Source of the DNA: Nocardioides marmorisolisilvae
GTDB taxonomy: Bacteria > Actinomycetota > Actinomycetes > Propionibacteriales > Nocardioidaceae
Direction: 5' to 3'
Assembly (NCBI RefSeq): GCF_031656915.1
Contig: NZ_CP134227.1
Location: 2,170,001 to 2,234,000, forward strand
DNA: 64,000 nucleotides
Part shown: positions 49,158 to 59,100 of the stretch, in pieces
Layout of the letters: each line of letters starts with the position of its first letter
Position numbering within the stretch: position 1 is the stretch's first letter
Position numbers and translations under genes: made by a program
Notes under the pieces: model-generated
Told to the model about the DNA's origin: nothing
Database searches by the model: none
What the model saw: only the letters and a program-made list of their open reading frames with translations

Positions 49158-50060
49158 TCAGCTCCGAGGCCGCAGTCGCGCGTTCGGGAGTGCCGGTGCG
49201 GGCAACGGCGGGAGCGGATCGTCGACCGGGAGCGTGAAGCGCTCCGACGAGCCGCCGTCGAGCAGCCGCTGCCAGTCCGCGCGGTAGCCGGCGATGTCGT
49301 CGTGGTCGCGTCCGATGAAGTTCCACCACATGACGATCTCCTCGCCGAGCGGCTCCCCGCCGATCACCATCAGCCGGGTGGCGCCGACGGCCTCGAGCGC
49401 GAGGGCCGAGCTGCCCGTGCCGACGTACCCGAGCTCGTTCGCGGCGACCGGCCCGCCGTCGACCAGCAAGCGGCCGCGGTCCACGAGGAAGCCGTGCTCG
49501 TGTGCCGGATCCACCGGCAGGGACAGGCGCGCACCGTCCTCGAGGGCGAGCTCGGCGCCGACGAGCGGACTGTGCACGCGCACCGGGGAGGTACAGCCGA
49601 GCAGCGCGCCGATGAACACCCGGGCCGTCCACCCCTCGCCCCGGACCGGCTCGGGCCGATGGTGCTCGAAGTCGGGCTCGGTGTCGCGACTGTGCTCGGG
49701 CAGCGCGATCCAGAGCTGGCAGCCGTGCAGCACCGCAGCGTCGGGCGTGGAGTACTCCGAGTGGCTGATCCCGCGGCCGGCCGTCATCAGGTTCAGGGCG
49801 CCGGGACTGACCGTGGCCCGGTGCCCGGCGGAGTCACGGTGCTCGATCGTCCCGGCGAAGAGCCAGCTGACCGTGCTCAGCCCGGTGTGGGGGTGCGGCG
49901 GGAGCACCATCGGCTCCGCCTCGGCGAGGTCGTCGGGCCCGTAGTGGTCCACGAAGCACCACGCCCCGATGAGGCTGCGCTGGCGCTGCGGCAGGGTGCG
50001 CCGCACCGTCATCGCCCGCGGCCCACCCAGCGGCACGTCACGGGGGCTCAGGATCTCCAT
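49158..50060 (-). CDS. Pirin family protein
   Basis: A 300-residue bicupin. The metal-binding motifs HPHTGLSTVSWLFAGTIEHRDS (three His ligands) and MTAGRGISHSEYS are intact, matching pirin/YhhW. Members include quercetin 2,3-dioxygenases and redox-sensing transcription cofactors, so the function is open. The ATG at 50060 (MEILSPRDVPLGGP) is used; a GTG six codons earlier is an alternative. The DNA glycosylase follows after a 2-base gap. Confidence 0.88.
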   Translation of the reverse strand: MEILSPRDVPLGGPRAMTVRRTLPQRQRSLIGAWCFVDHYGPDDLAEAEPMVLPPHPHTGLSTVSWLFAGTIEHRDSAGHRATVSPGALNLMTAGRGISHSEYSTPDAAVLHGCQLWIALPEHSRDTEPDFEHHRPEPVRGEGWTARVFIGALLGCTSPVRVHSPLVGAELALEDGARLSLPVDPAHEHGFLVDRGRLLVDGGPVAANELGYVGTGSSALALEAVGATRLMVIGGEPLGEEIVMWWNFIGRDHDDIAGYRADWQRLLDGGSSERFTLPVDDPLPPLPAPALPNARLRPRS

Positions 50061-50197
50061 GACGGTGGAGTCTGCCACCAGCGCGCTGCGCCTGCGCGCC
50101 GGTCGACGACCGTCCGGCGAGGCCACCGCCGGTCTTGAACCGAGTCGGCGGCGGGCGCACACTCGAGGTACGGGGCTCTGCCACCCGGGAGGCTGAC

Positions 50198-50872
50198 ATG
50201 CACGCGACGCTCGACATCTCCACCGACGCCACCCACGACGTCCTGCGACGCCGGCTGCGCAAGGCGATCGCCGGACACTCGGTGGCCCAACACTCCCGCG
50301 GCGAGTACCCCGCCACCGACGACTTCCTGTCCAGCACCTCGCGGCACCTGGCCGCGGTGAGCGCCGCGATCGTCCCGGCCGCACGCAAGCAGCTCGATGA
50401 CGGTGCCGAGCGCGCGAAGGAGCTCGTGCAGCAGTCGCGGCACCTCGAGCTGGCCATGGCCAAGCTCAAGGCCCGGCTGTACGGCGAGGCCCACGTCGCC
50501 CAGATCACCTGGGGCGAGCTGTGGACCGACGCGCGCGACGAGCTCGAGCGCACCTTGGAGCTGGAGCGCCGGCTCGTCGACGACCTGCTCGCCCGGCTCG
50601 ACGACGACCACGCGGACGAGCTCGCCGGACGGCTCTACCACGCCGAGCTGCATGCGCCGACCCGTCCACACCCCTACGCCCCGCACGTCGGGCTCACCGG
50701 CAGGGTGGCACGTCGCGTCCTGACCACGGTCGACCACTTCTGGGACACGACCGAGGGCCGGATGGTGCCCGAACCGGTCCGGCCGCGCGACCACACCCAC
50801 GACGGGCTGCTGACCCACTACCTGCTCGCTGACCCTGACCCGGTGCCGGAGGGCGAGGAGCAGGCGGACTGA
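50198..50872 (+). CDS. Hemerythrin-like helical protein
   Basis: A 224-residue alpha-helical protein with an HHE-like His/Glu distribution (GHSVAQHSRGEYPATDDFLS; SRHLAAVSAAIVPAARKQL; YGEAHVAQITWGELW; DDHADELAGRLYHAELHAP). The C-terminus is basic then acidic (TRPHPYAPH...HYLLADPDPVPEGEEQAD). Such proteins may bind a di-iron site, but the ligand order is irregular here. The ATG at 50198 has GGGAGG in front. It lies alone, convergent with the SDR operon and divergent from pirin. Confidence 0.5.
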   Translation: MHATLDISTDATHDVLRRRLRKAIAGHSVAQHSRGEYPATDDFLSSTSRHLAAVSAAIVPAARKQLDDGAERAKELVQQSRHLELAMAKLKARLYGEAHVAQITWGELWTDARDELERTLELERRLVDDLLARLDDDHADELAGRLYHAELHAPTRPHPYAPHVGLTGRVARRVLTTVDHFWDTTEGRMVPEPVRPRDHTHDGLLTHYLLADPDPVPEGEEQAD

Positions 50873-50884
50873 GCCTGTGCCGGC

Positions 50885-51694
50885 TCAGCCGCCGGTGCGC
50901 TTGTCGTAGTTGGCACGCGCCGCCAGGTCCGGCTCGGTGAACACCTTGTCGAGCCCGAACTTCGCGCGCAGCCACGGCTTGGCCCGTGCGGGCGTCATCG
51001 TCCAGTTCGCGGCACTGAACGTCAGCGCGCGCGGCACCACCCGAAGCGCCTTCGGGGCGACGAACATCTCCACCACCGCTGCAGCGACGTCCTCCGGCTC
51101 GACCGGCTTCATCATCGTGCCCGGGGTGGTCCCTGCGATCAGCTCAGTGTTGGTGAATGTCGGCAGCACCGCGGTCACCCGGATCCCCTGCTCGGCGAGC
51201 TCGCCGTCCAGGGACTCGCTGAACGCCAGCACCGCCGCCTTGGTCGCGGAGTAGACGGCCGTGCCGGGCGTCGGGATCCGTCCGGCCAGCGAGGCGATGT
51301 TGACGATCGTGCCGCCGCGCCCCATCCGGGCGGACGCCTCGTAGCAGCCGTACACGACGCCGCGCAGGTTGACGTCGACCTGAGCGAGCTGCCGCTCGAG
51401 GGGTACGTCGTGCATCCGGCCGATCACCATGAAGCCCGCATTGTTGACCAGCCCGTCGAGGCCGCCGTACTCACTGACGACGGAGTCCAGGAAGCCGGCG
51501 AAGGACTCCTGGGAGGACACGTCCAGGCGCAGGGCGAGCCCGCCGTACTCCTGGGCACGGCGACCGGCCAGCTCGAGGTCGAGGTCGCCCACGACGACGG
51601 ACGCTCCCGCGGCGGTGAGTGCCGTCGCGGTCGCCGCGCCGATGCCGCGGGCGCCTCCGGTGACCGCGATGACCTTGCCCGACAGTGGCTTCAC
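50885..51694 (-). CDS. Short-chain dehydrogenase/reductase
   Basis: A 269-residue classical SDR: NAD(P)-binding TGGARGIG near residue 13, NNAG, catalytic Ser in NIASLAG, and YSATK (Tyr148 and Lys152). It would oxidise a hydroxyl or reduce a carbonyl on an unknown substrate. The GTG at 51694 overlaps the aldehyde dehydrogenase stop, making it the third gene of the MpaB-ALDH-SDR unit. The long C-terminal tail (residues about 240-269) is typical of membrane-associated lipid SDRs. Confidence 0.88.
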   Translation of the reverse strand: MKPLSGKVIAVTGGARGIGAATATALTAAGASVVVGDLDLELAGRRAQEYGGLALRLDVSSQESFAGFLDSVVSEYGGLDGLVNNAGFMVIGRMHDVPLERQLAQVDVNLRGVVYGCYEASARMGRGGTIVNIASLAGRIPTPGTAVYSATKAAVLAFSESLDGELAEQGIRVTAVLPTFTNTELIAGTTPGTMMKPVEPEDVAAAVVEMFVAPKALRVVPRALTFSAANWTMTPARAKPWLRAKFGLDKVFTEPDLAARANYDKRTGG

Positions 51695-53277
51695 GAGCGA
51701 CTCCTTCGGTTGCGGAAGCGTACGGCGGCCAGCCGCGCGCTCAGGCCTGCAGCGCCGGCGGCGAGGAAGGCCTTCGGCTTCGCAGGGTACGGCGTGGCCC
51801 GGCGCTGCGCAGCGATCGTCTGCGCCTCGGTGTAGCGGAGCAGGCCGTCGGGTCCGTGGCGGCGCCCGACCCCGCTCGACTTCATGCCGCCCATCGGCGC
51901 CGCGACCGAGGCGATCGCCGAGACGTACCCGTCGTTGATGTTGACCGAGCCGGCCTGGATGCGCGCCGCGAGTCGGCGCGCGGCGGGCAGGTCGGTCGAC
52001 CAGATGCTCGCAGACAGGCCGTACTCGCTGTCGTTGGCGCGGGTGAGTGCATCCTCGTCGTCGACCACCGGGTGGACCGCCACGACCGGCCCGAAGGTCT
52101 CCTCCTCGTGCACCGTCATCGAGGGATCGACGTCGACGAGGACGGTGGGCTCGTGGAAGAGCGGACCGAGGTCGGGACGGGCGTGTCCGCCGGCGACCAC
52201 GTGGGCCCCCTTGGCGATCGCGTCGTCGACGTGTGCGCGGGTGGTGGCGAGCTGGGCCGCAGAGGTCAGCGATCCCATCTCGTAGGTGTAGTCGTAGGCG
52301 GCGCCGACACGGACCGCGTCTGTCGCCCGCGCGAAGGCTGCGACGAACTCGTCGAAGCGCGCCTCGTGGACGTAGATCCGTTCGATCCCGATGCAGATCT
52401 GACCGGCGTTGGAGAAGCACGCCTGCACCGCCCCGGTGACGGCAGCGGCCAGGTCGGCATCGGCGCGCACGATCATCGGGTTCTTGCCGCCCAGCTCCAT
52501 CGAGGTGGACACCAGCCGCTCGCCGCACGCGGCCGCGAGTCGACGACCCGTCGCGGTCGACCCGGTGAACGCCAGGTGGTCGACCTCGTCGATCAGCGCG
52601 GGGCCGATCACCGGCCCGGGGCCGGCGACCACCTGCCACAGGTCGTGCGGCAGACCGGCTTCGTCGGCAAGCGCCCGAGCGGCCAGCAGTGACAACGGTG
52701 CCTGGGAGTCCGCCTTGCTGATCACCGCGTTGCCGGCCAGCAGTGCCGGGACGACGTCCCCGACCGCCAGGAAGAGCGGGTAGTTCCACGGCGCGATCAC
52801 CCCGACCAGGCCCTTGGGCCGGTGACCGACGACCGTGCGCACCAGTCCCGGTGTCCCGGACCGGACGCGCCTGTCGGCGAGCAGCTCGTCCGCTGTGCCG
52901 GCGTACTGCGCGGTGACCGCTGGAAGGCCGAGCAGCTCGATGGCCGCGTGCACCCGCGACTTGCCGGTCTCCCACTGCACCACGTCGAGCAGTCGGTCCT
53001 TGCCGTGGAGCACCAGCTGGGCGAAGCGCACCATCGTGCGGACCCGGTCGCTGACGGGACGCGCGGCCCACTCGGTCTGGGCGACCCGGGCGCGGACGGC
53101 GGCCTCGGCGACGTCGACGGCGGTCGACTGCGGCACGTCGGGCAGCGGGCAGCCGGTGAACGGCGCCGTGGCGCGGGCCGTCGCGCCCCCCGACGACCGC
53201 ACCCATCGCAGCAGGGAGTCGACGTAGCGAGCGTCGACCCGCGGCGGGACGTCCACCCCGGAGGCGATCGCGGTCAT
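51691..53277 (-). CDS. Aldehyde dehydrogenase family protein, succinate-semialdehyde dehydrogenase-like
   Basis: A 528-residue NAD(P)-dependent ALDH. The PWNYPLFLAVGDVVPALLAGNAV coenzyme block, the general base Glu261 in MELGGKNP and the nucleophile Cys295 in NAGQICIGIERI are all present, with the C-terminal GGMKSSGVGRRHG. Overall layout resembles the GabD2 branch, but this is not diagnostic. The gene sits between an MpaB-type oxygenase and an SDR with four-base overlaps on both sides. It probably oxidises an aldehyde made from a hydrophobic substrate in that pathway. The basic C-terminal tail is longer than usual. Confidence 0.88.
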   Translation of the reverse strand: MTAIASGVDVPPRVDARYVDSLLRWVRSSGGATARATAPFTGCPLPDVPQSTAVDVAEAAVRARVAQTEWAARPVSDRVRTMVRFAQLVLHGKDRLLDVVQWETGKSRVHAAIELLGLPAVTAQYAGTADELLADRRVRSGTPGLVRTVVGHRPKGLVGVIAPWNYPLFLAVGDVVPALLAGNAVISKADSQAPLSLLAARALADEAGLPHDLWQVVAGPGPVIGPALIDEVDHLAFTGSTATGRRLAAACGERLVSTSMELGGKNPMIVRADADLAAAVTGAVQACFSNAGQICIGIERIYVHEARFDEFVAAFARATDAVRVGAAYDYTYEMGSLTSAAQLATTRAHVDDAIAKGAHVVAGGHARPDLGPLFHEPTVLVDVDPSMTVHEEETFGPVVAVHPVVDDEDALTRANDSEYGLSASIWSTDLPAARRLAARIQAGSVNINDGYVSAIASVAAPMGGMKSSGVGRRHGPDGLLRYTEAQTIAAQRRATPYPAKPKAFLAAGAAGLSARLAAVRFRNRRSRS

Positions 53278-54170
53278 CGCGCCGCCTCCCGGGCGAACGC
53301 GCGTGCGGCGATCGGATGCATCCGCAGCCGGGCCGGCAGTCGGCGTACCGCCGGCTGCATCCGTCGGGCGACCGCAGCCACGCGTCGGTAGCGACGCTCG
53401 CGATCCGCGTCCCAGGGAAGACCGAGGATCTCCCGGCCGCGGGGAGGCATCCCGCCGATCGACAGCGACGAGCTCATCGCGTTGATCGGTCCTCGGACGA
53501 CGGCCCACACCCATGGGCGCACCCGCCGGGGCCGCGGCCAGCCCTTGGTGGTGTAGCCCATGCCGTACGCCGCGGTCCGGTGCCGCACCAGCTGCTCGTC
53601 GAGCATGGCGTCGAAGTAGGCCTCGAACTCCGCCCAGGTGCGCGGGATCCGACCGGCACAGCGCGGCAGGTCACGTGGCTCGCTCACGCCGTAGCGGTGG
53701 TACCAGGTCACGTGCTCGCCGATGATCTGATCCTTCTCGTCCCGGCTCAGCGGCCGGATGAAGGTCTCGGTCGCCACCACCATGCTCTCGACGAAGCAGG
53801 CGTGCGCCCAGTAGTAGGTGTACGGGTTGAGCGCGCTGTACGGCGTACCGTCCGGCAGCCTGCCCTTGATCGCGGTGTGGAAGTCGCGGACCCGGTGACC
53901 CGTGGCGGCTCCGGTGCCGTCGTCGCCATACAGCGTGCCCATGATCGGCGGGATGCTGCGCGCCAGCCTGGCCGCGGTGTCGGCGAACCAGACCGAGTGC
54001 TCCTCGACCCCCTGCCCGAGCGCGGGCAGCATGTTCTGCAGCACCGCCGCGCGCGGACCGATCAGCGGCAGCCGCAGGTCACCGAAGAGCTGCCAGGTCA
54101 GCGACTCCGGCCCGAGCGGGAGGCCTCCGGCAGGGGGCGCGACCTCGGCATCAACGGTGACCGTCGTCAT
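53274..54170 (-). CDS. Oxygenase MpaB family protein (DUF2236)
   Basis: A 298-residue MpaB/latex-clearing-protein-like protein. It shows the conserved helical core, including the ligand-bearing segments TGHRVRDFHTAIKG, YYWAHACFVESMV and IGEHVTWYHRYG, where His residues would hold a heme-type iron. Family members cleave isoprenoid chains or act on polyketide and lipid substrates. It is the first gene of the MpaB-ALDH-SDR operon. The ATG at 54170 is taken; another in-frame ATG lies five codons upstream (54185). Confidence 0.8.
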   Translation of the reverse strand: MTTVTVDAEVAPPAGGLPLGPESLTWQLFGDLRLPLIGPRAAVLQNMLPALGQGVEEHSVWFADTAARLARSIPPIMGTLYGDDGTGAATGHRVRDFHTAIKGRLPDGTPYSALNPYTYYWAHACFVESMVVATETFIRPLSRDEKDQIIGEHVTWYHRYGVSEPRDLPRCAGRIPRTWAEFEAYFDAMLDEQLVRHRTAAYGMGYTTKGWPRPRRVRPWVWAVVRGPINAMSSSLSIGGMPPRGREILGLPWDADRERRYRRVAAVARRMQPAVRRLPARLRMHPIAARAFAREAAR

Positions 54171-54176
54171 GCCCGC

Positions 54177-54207
54177 ATGATACATTGAAATGGATTTGTG
54201 TCATCAT
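54177..54207. promoter_or_regulatory. Candidate operator between divergent oxygenase and P450 genes
   Basis: The short divergent space is AT-richer than its surroundings. It contains ATGATACA and, 14 bases later, TGTCATCAT, an imperfect inverted repeat differing by one extra base. A TetR-family gene follows the P450, so this could be its operator. It was found by eye and is not compared with any known TetR site. Confidence 0.3.
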
Positions 54208-54231
54208 CTCGCCGCCGCTGGAGGACACCCC

Positions 54232-55566
54232 ATGGCCGACGTCGCGATCCCTGCCCCGGCCCGCGAGGTCACCGGCCCGGCGCTGGGACTGGTCCACCTG
54301 CTCCGACTGCGACGCGAGCCGGTCGCCCATTCCACCTGGCTGCGCGAGAACTACGGCGACGTCTACCGGATGCACGTCTTCGGCACCGAGATGTACGTCG
54401 TCAGCGGACCGGACGCGTTCGAGCAGGTCTTCGTCAACCGGGACAAGGTCTTCGCCAGCGGTCCGGCCTGGTCGCACTTCATCGGACCGTTCTTCCCGCG
54501 CGGCCTGATGCTGCTCGACTTCGAGGAGCACCTGCACCACCGACGGATCATGCAGCAGGCGTTCGGCGCGGACGCGCTGCGCCGGTACCACGCCATCGAG
54601 CGCCCGCACATCGCCCGCCGCCTCGCCGGCTGGGGCAACGTGTCGCAGCCGAGACTCCAGCGGATGCTCAAGGACCTGACCCTCGACCTCGCACTCGAGG
54701 TGTTCGTCGGCGTCGACCTCACCGATGCCGAGCGCGCCCGGATCAACAAGGCGTTCATCGCGGCCGTGCGGGCGGGGACCTCGATCGTGCGCCGGCCGTT
54801 GCCGGGCGGCATCGGGCCGTGGTCGCAGGGGCTGGCGGCCCGCCGCACGCTCGAGGAGTTCTTCTTCGCGGCGCTGCCGGACAAGCGCCGCCACGGCGGT
54901 GACGACCTCTTCGCCCAGTTGTGCCACGCCCGCGATGATGAGGGCAACGAGTTCACCGACGCGGACGTGGTGAACCACATGATCTTCCTGCTGATGGCCG
55001 CGCACGACACCACCACCACGACGATGACCTCGATGGCCTACCAGCTGGCCCGCTCACAGGAGTGGCAACAGCGGTGCCGCGAGGAGTGTCTGGCGCTCCC
55101 GGACCCGTCGTACGACGACGCGCTGGGGCTCACCGCGCTCGACCTGGTGATGAAGGAGTCGCTGCGGCTGTGCGCGCCGGTGCCGTCGATCCCGCGGATG
55201 GCGACCCGGGAGACCACGATCGACGGCTATCGGATCCCGGCCGGCGCGATCGTCACCAACTCGCCGTACCAGAACCACTACCTGGCCGAGGTGTGGCGGG
55301 ACCCGACCCGCTTCGATCCGGAGCGGTTCGCCCCCGACCGGGCCGAGGACAAGGTGCACCGGACTGCGTTCGTGCCGTTCGGGGCGGGGGTGCACAAGTG
55401 CATCGGGATGTACTTCGCCGGCGTCCAGGTGCGCGCCGTCTTCCACGAGTTGCTCACCCACTACCGGTGGTCGGTCCCCGACGGCTATGAGATGCCGATC
55501 GACCTCGTCGCCCTGCCGGTGGCCCGCGACGGTCTGCCGGTGCGGTTGGAGCGCCTCGATGCCTGA
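54232..55566 (+). CDS. Cytochrome P450
   Basis: A 444-residue bacterial P450. The I-helix reads AAHDTTTTTM (the oxygen-activating threonine is kept, while the usual AGxDT has Ala for Gly), the ExxR is in MKESLRL (near residue 309), and the heme-ligand Cys390 is in FGAGVHKCIG. It would hydroxylate a hydrophobic substrate using an unlinked ferredoxin system. GGAGGACACCCC supports the ATG at 54232; a longer ATG-initiated form at 54190 is possible. The TetR gene overlaps its end by eight bases. Confidence 0.93.
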   Translation: MADVAIPAPAREVTGPALGLVHLLRLRREPVAHSTWLRENYGDVYRMHVFGTEMYVVSGPDAFEQVFVNRDKVFASGPAWSHFIGPFFPRGLMLLDFEEHLHHRRIMQQAFGADALRRYHAIERPHIARRLAGWGNVSQPRLQRMLKDLTLDLALEVFVGVDLTDAERARINKAFIAAVRAGTSIVRRPLPGGIGPWSQGLAARRTLEEFFFAALPDKRRHGGDDLFAQLCHARDDEGNEFTDADVVNHMIFLLMAAHDTTTTTMTSMAYQLARSQEWQQRCREECLALPDPSYDDALGLTALDLVMKESLRLCAPVPSIPRMATRETTIDGYRIPAGAIVTNSPYQNHYLAEVWRDPTRFDPERFAPDRAEDKVHRTAFVPFGAGVHKCIGMYFAGVQVRAVFHELLTHYRWSVPDGYEMPIDLVALPVARDGLPVRLERLDA

Positions 55567-56113
55567 TCCGATGCCTGACCCGGTGCTCGACGCGGCGCGC
55601 GGCGTCTTCGAGCAGTACGGCGCCCGCCGCGCCAACATGGACGACGTCGCCGCCGCGGCCGGGATCAGCCGGAGCACCCTCTACCGGCGCTATCCGAACA
55701 AGGAGGAGCTGTTGGCTGCGGTGGTCACCGCCGAGCTCGACGCCTTCTTCGACGAGCTCGACCGGATGGCCGCCGACCTGCCGCCACAGGAGGCGGTGAT
55801 CGAGTGCTTCGCCCGGGGGTTGGCCATCATGCGCGACATCCCGGTGCTGGGTCGACTCGCCCAGACCGAGCCCGAGGTGATCTCCGGGATGCCCGACCGC
55901 GGCCACATGCTGCTCGCCCAGAGCGACCGGGTCGCGCACACCCTGCGCCGCTCCGGGGCCACCATGCCCGATGACGAGCTGCGGATGGCCGCCGAGCTGC
56001 TGCTCCGCATCGCCACGACGTACCTCCTCGACCCCGCCGGCCACCTCGACCTGACCGACGCGCACGCCGTGCGCGACTTCGCCAAGCGCTACCTCTCCCC
56101 CCTGGTGAACTGA
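55559..56113 (+). CDS. TetR-family transcriptional regulator
   Basis: A 184-residue repressor with an N-terminal helix-turn-helix (DDVAAAAGISRSTLYRRYPN, residues about 24-43) and a helical ligand-binding C-terminal domain. It overlaps the P450 stop, so it is coexpressed with it. It is the likely regulator of the divergent MpaB/ALDH/SDR operon and of P450. The start is the first of two Met codons (PDP repeated). Confidence 0.9.
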   Translation: MPDPMPDPVLDAARGVFEQYGARRANMDDVAAAAGISRSTLYRRYPNKEELLAAVVTAELDAFFDELDRMAADLPPQEAVIECFARGLAIMRDIPVLGRLAQTEPEVISGMPDRGHMLLAQSDRVAHTLRRSGATMPDDELRMAAELLLRIATTYLLDPAGHLDLTDAHAVRDFAKRYLSPLVN

Positions 56114-56119
56114 CCGTCT

Positions 56120-56137
56120 CCCTCTCGGCCGAGAGGG
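56120..56137. terminator. Bidirectional hairpin between TetR and dnaE2
   Basis: CCCTCTCGGCCGAGAGGG is a perfect palindrome that would fold as a 7-bp stem with a GGCC loop. It sits between two convergent stop codons (TetR ends 56113, dnaE2 ends 56139). U-runs are absent, so it may act weakly or with Rho. Confidence 0.55.
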
Positions 56138-56138
56138 G

Positions 56139-59100
56139 TCACTGGAAGTCGCGGGAGCGGTGCCGGCCACGGAGGACGGGGGCGGCGGCAGGGAAGAGCT
56201 GCTCGATCGGGGTGATCCGGTCGGCGACCAGGTTGGTGACGCCGTCGGATCGCTCGAGGATCCCGCGCACCACCAGCGCCGAGACGTTGCGGGCCACCCG
56301 TCGGTGCCGCTGCCACACCCCCGCGGAGCAGACCACGTTGAGCATCCCGGTCTCGTCCTCGAGATTGAGGAAGGTGACCCCGCCGGCGGTGCCGGGGCGC
56401 TGCCGGTGGGTGACCAGCCCAGCGACGTGGACTCGGCGCCGCGAGTCCACCGCGACCAGCTCCGCCACCGAGCGGACTCCGCCGGCGCCCAGCAGGCCGC
56501 GCAGGTGGGTGAGCGGGTGGTCGTCGGGTGAGACGCCGGTCGCCCACAGGTCGGCGAGGGTCTCCTCGACTTCGTCCATGCCGGGGAGGTACGGCGCCGC
56601 AGCGACCGGGGCTGCGCCCTCGAGCTGGTCGGCCCGCTCGGTGAACCCGGCATGCCACAGCGCCTCCCGGCGGGAGTGCCCGAAGGACGCGCATGCACCG
56701 GCGGTCGCCAGCGCCTCGAGCTGCGTCGGGGTGAGACCGGCCCGACGCGACAGGTCGACCATGTCGGTGAAGGGCCGTTCCTCCCGCGCGGCCACGACCC
56801 GCGCGGCGGCGTCCTTGCCCATCCCCCGCACGGAGTCCAGCCCGAGCCGACAGGCATAGCCGCCGTCCCTGCGGTGGGTGGGGGTCGGGTCCGGCGCGGA
56901 CTCGTCGTACGGCGTCGGCGCGAAGTGCCCGGCCACGCACGCGGCCAGCCCGGTCGGGCCGGTCGGCCCGGTCTGGCCGGTCGGCTCCAGCCCCGCGCTC
57001 GCGTCCGAGCGGAGCACGTCGGGCCGCAGCACGTCGACGCCGTGCCGCCGGGCGTCGCCGACCAGTGACTGCGGGGAGTAGAACCCCATCGGCTGGGCGC
57101 GCAGCAGCCCGGCCAGGAACGCCACCGGGTAGTGCAGCTTGAACCACGAGCTGGCGTAGACGAGCAGCGCGAAGGACAGCGCATGGCTCTCGGCGAAGCC
57201 GAAGTTCGCGAACGACTGGATCTGCGCGTAGATCCGGTCCGCGACCTCACCGACCAGACCGCGTTGCGCCATCCCGGCGTACAGCTTCCCCTCGATCGCC
57301 TCGATCCGCTCGATGCCGCGCTTGGAGCCCATCGCCCGACGGAGCAGGTCGGCGTCGTCGGGGGTGCAGTCACCGATCGCGATCGCCATCTGCATCAGCT
57401 GCTCCTGGAACAGGGGTACGCCGAGAGTGCGGCGGAGCACCGGCTCGAGGTCGGGGTGGGCGTAGCTGACCGGTTCGCGACCCATCGCCCGCCGGATGTA
57501 GGGGTGTACGGCGCCACCCTGGATCGGACCGGGTCGGATCAGCGCGATCTCGATCGCCAGGTCGTAGAAGCAGCGCGGCCGCAACCGCGGCAGGGTGCCG
57601 ATCTGGGCGCGGCTCTCCACCTGGAACACCCCGACCGAGTCGGCCCGGCAGAGCATGTCGTAGACCGCCGGCTCCTCCTTGGGCAGCGACTGCAGGGTCC
57701 AGCGTTCACCGAGGTGCTCGCCGGCCAGGTTGATCATGTGGTCGAGCGCGCCGAGCATGCCCAGGCCGAGCAGGTCGAACTTGACCAGGCCCATGGACGC
57801 ACAGGCGTCCTTGTCCCACTGCAGCACGGTGCGCCGATCCATCCGGGCCCGCTCGATCGGGCAGACCTCGCCGATCGGTCGCTCGGTGAGCACCATCCCG
57901 CCGGAGTGGATGCCCAGGTGCCGCGGCGCCCGGAGCAGCTGGTCGGCCAGCGCCACCACCGGCTCCGGGATCCCGGCACCGTCGACACCGACCGCCCGGC
58001 TCCAGCTGTCCACCTGCTTCGACCAGGCGTCCTGCTGTCCCGGTGAGTGGCCGAGTGCCTTGGCGGCGTCGCGCACCGCCATCTTCGGCCGGTAGCTGAT
58101 CACGTTGGCGACCTGCGCGGCGTTGTGCCTGCCGTAGCGGTCGTAGACCCACTGGATCACCTCCTCGCGACGGTCGGCGTCGAAGTCCACGTCGATGTCC
58201 GGCTCGTCGTCGCGGTGCGCGGAGATGAACCGCTCGAACGGCAGCCGGTAGGCAACCGAGTCGATCGCGGTGATGCCCAGGGCGTAGCAGACCGCCGAGC
58301 TGGCCGCCGATCCCCTGCCCTGGCAGAGGATTCCCCGGCCGCGCGCGAACGCGACGATGTCGTGCACGATCACGAAGTAGCCGGCGAAGTCCTTCTCCTC
58401 GATGATCTCCAGCTCCCGCTCGATCCTCGCGCGCGCCTCGGCCGCGTGCGGCTGGTCGGCGTAGTACGTCGTGAACCCCTCCTCGACCAGCACCCGCAGC
58501 CAGGTCGCCGGGGTGTGACCCTCCGGGATGCCCAGCTTGGGAAGTCGGGGCTGTGCCTTCTGCAGGTCGAAGGCGAGCTGGTCGGCCAGGGCGACCGTGC
58601 GGGCCACCGCACCGGGGTACGCCGCGAACCGCCGCGCCATCTCCTCCCCGGACCGGACGCAGGCGGCGCCCCAGGCCGGCAGCCAACCGTCCATCTCCGC
58701 GAGCGACCGGCGCGCGCGGACGGCGGCCATCGCGCCGGCCAGTCGGTGGTCGGCCGGGGTCGCGTAGTGCACGTTGTTGGTCGCGACCACCGGCAGCCCG
58801 TGGTCCGCGGCCAGCCCGGCCAGCGCGGCGTTGGCGTCGGAGTCGGTGGGCAGCCCGTGGTCGATCAGCTCGACCACCACGTGGTCGTGGCCGAACAGCG
58901 CGGTCAGCCGGTCGAGCTCGAGGGCGGCGGCCTCCCGGCCCTCGGTCGCCAGCGCCCGGCGTACGGCGCCCTTGCGACAGCCGGTCAGCACCAGCCAGTG
59001 CCCGCGGCCTCGCGATCCCAGCTCCTCGAGGTCGTACGCCGGACGGCCCTTCTCGTCGCCGCGCAGGTGGGCGTCGGTGAGAGCCGCGGCCAGCCGGTGG

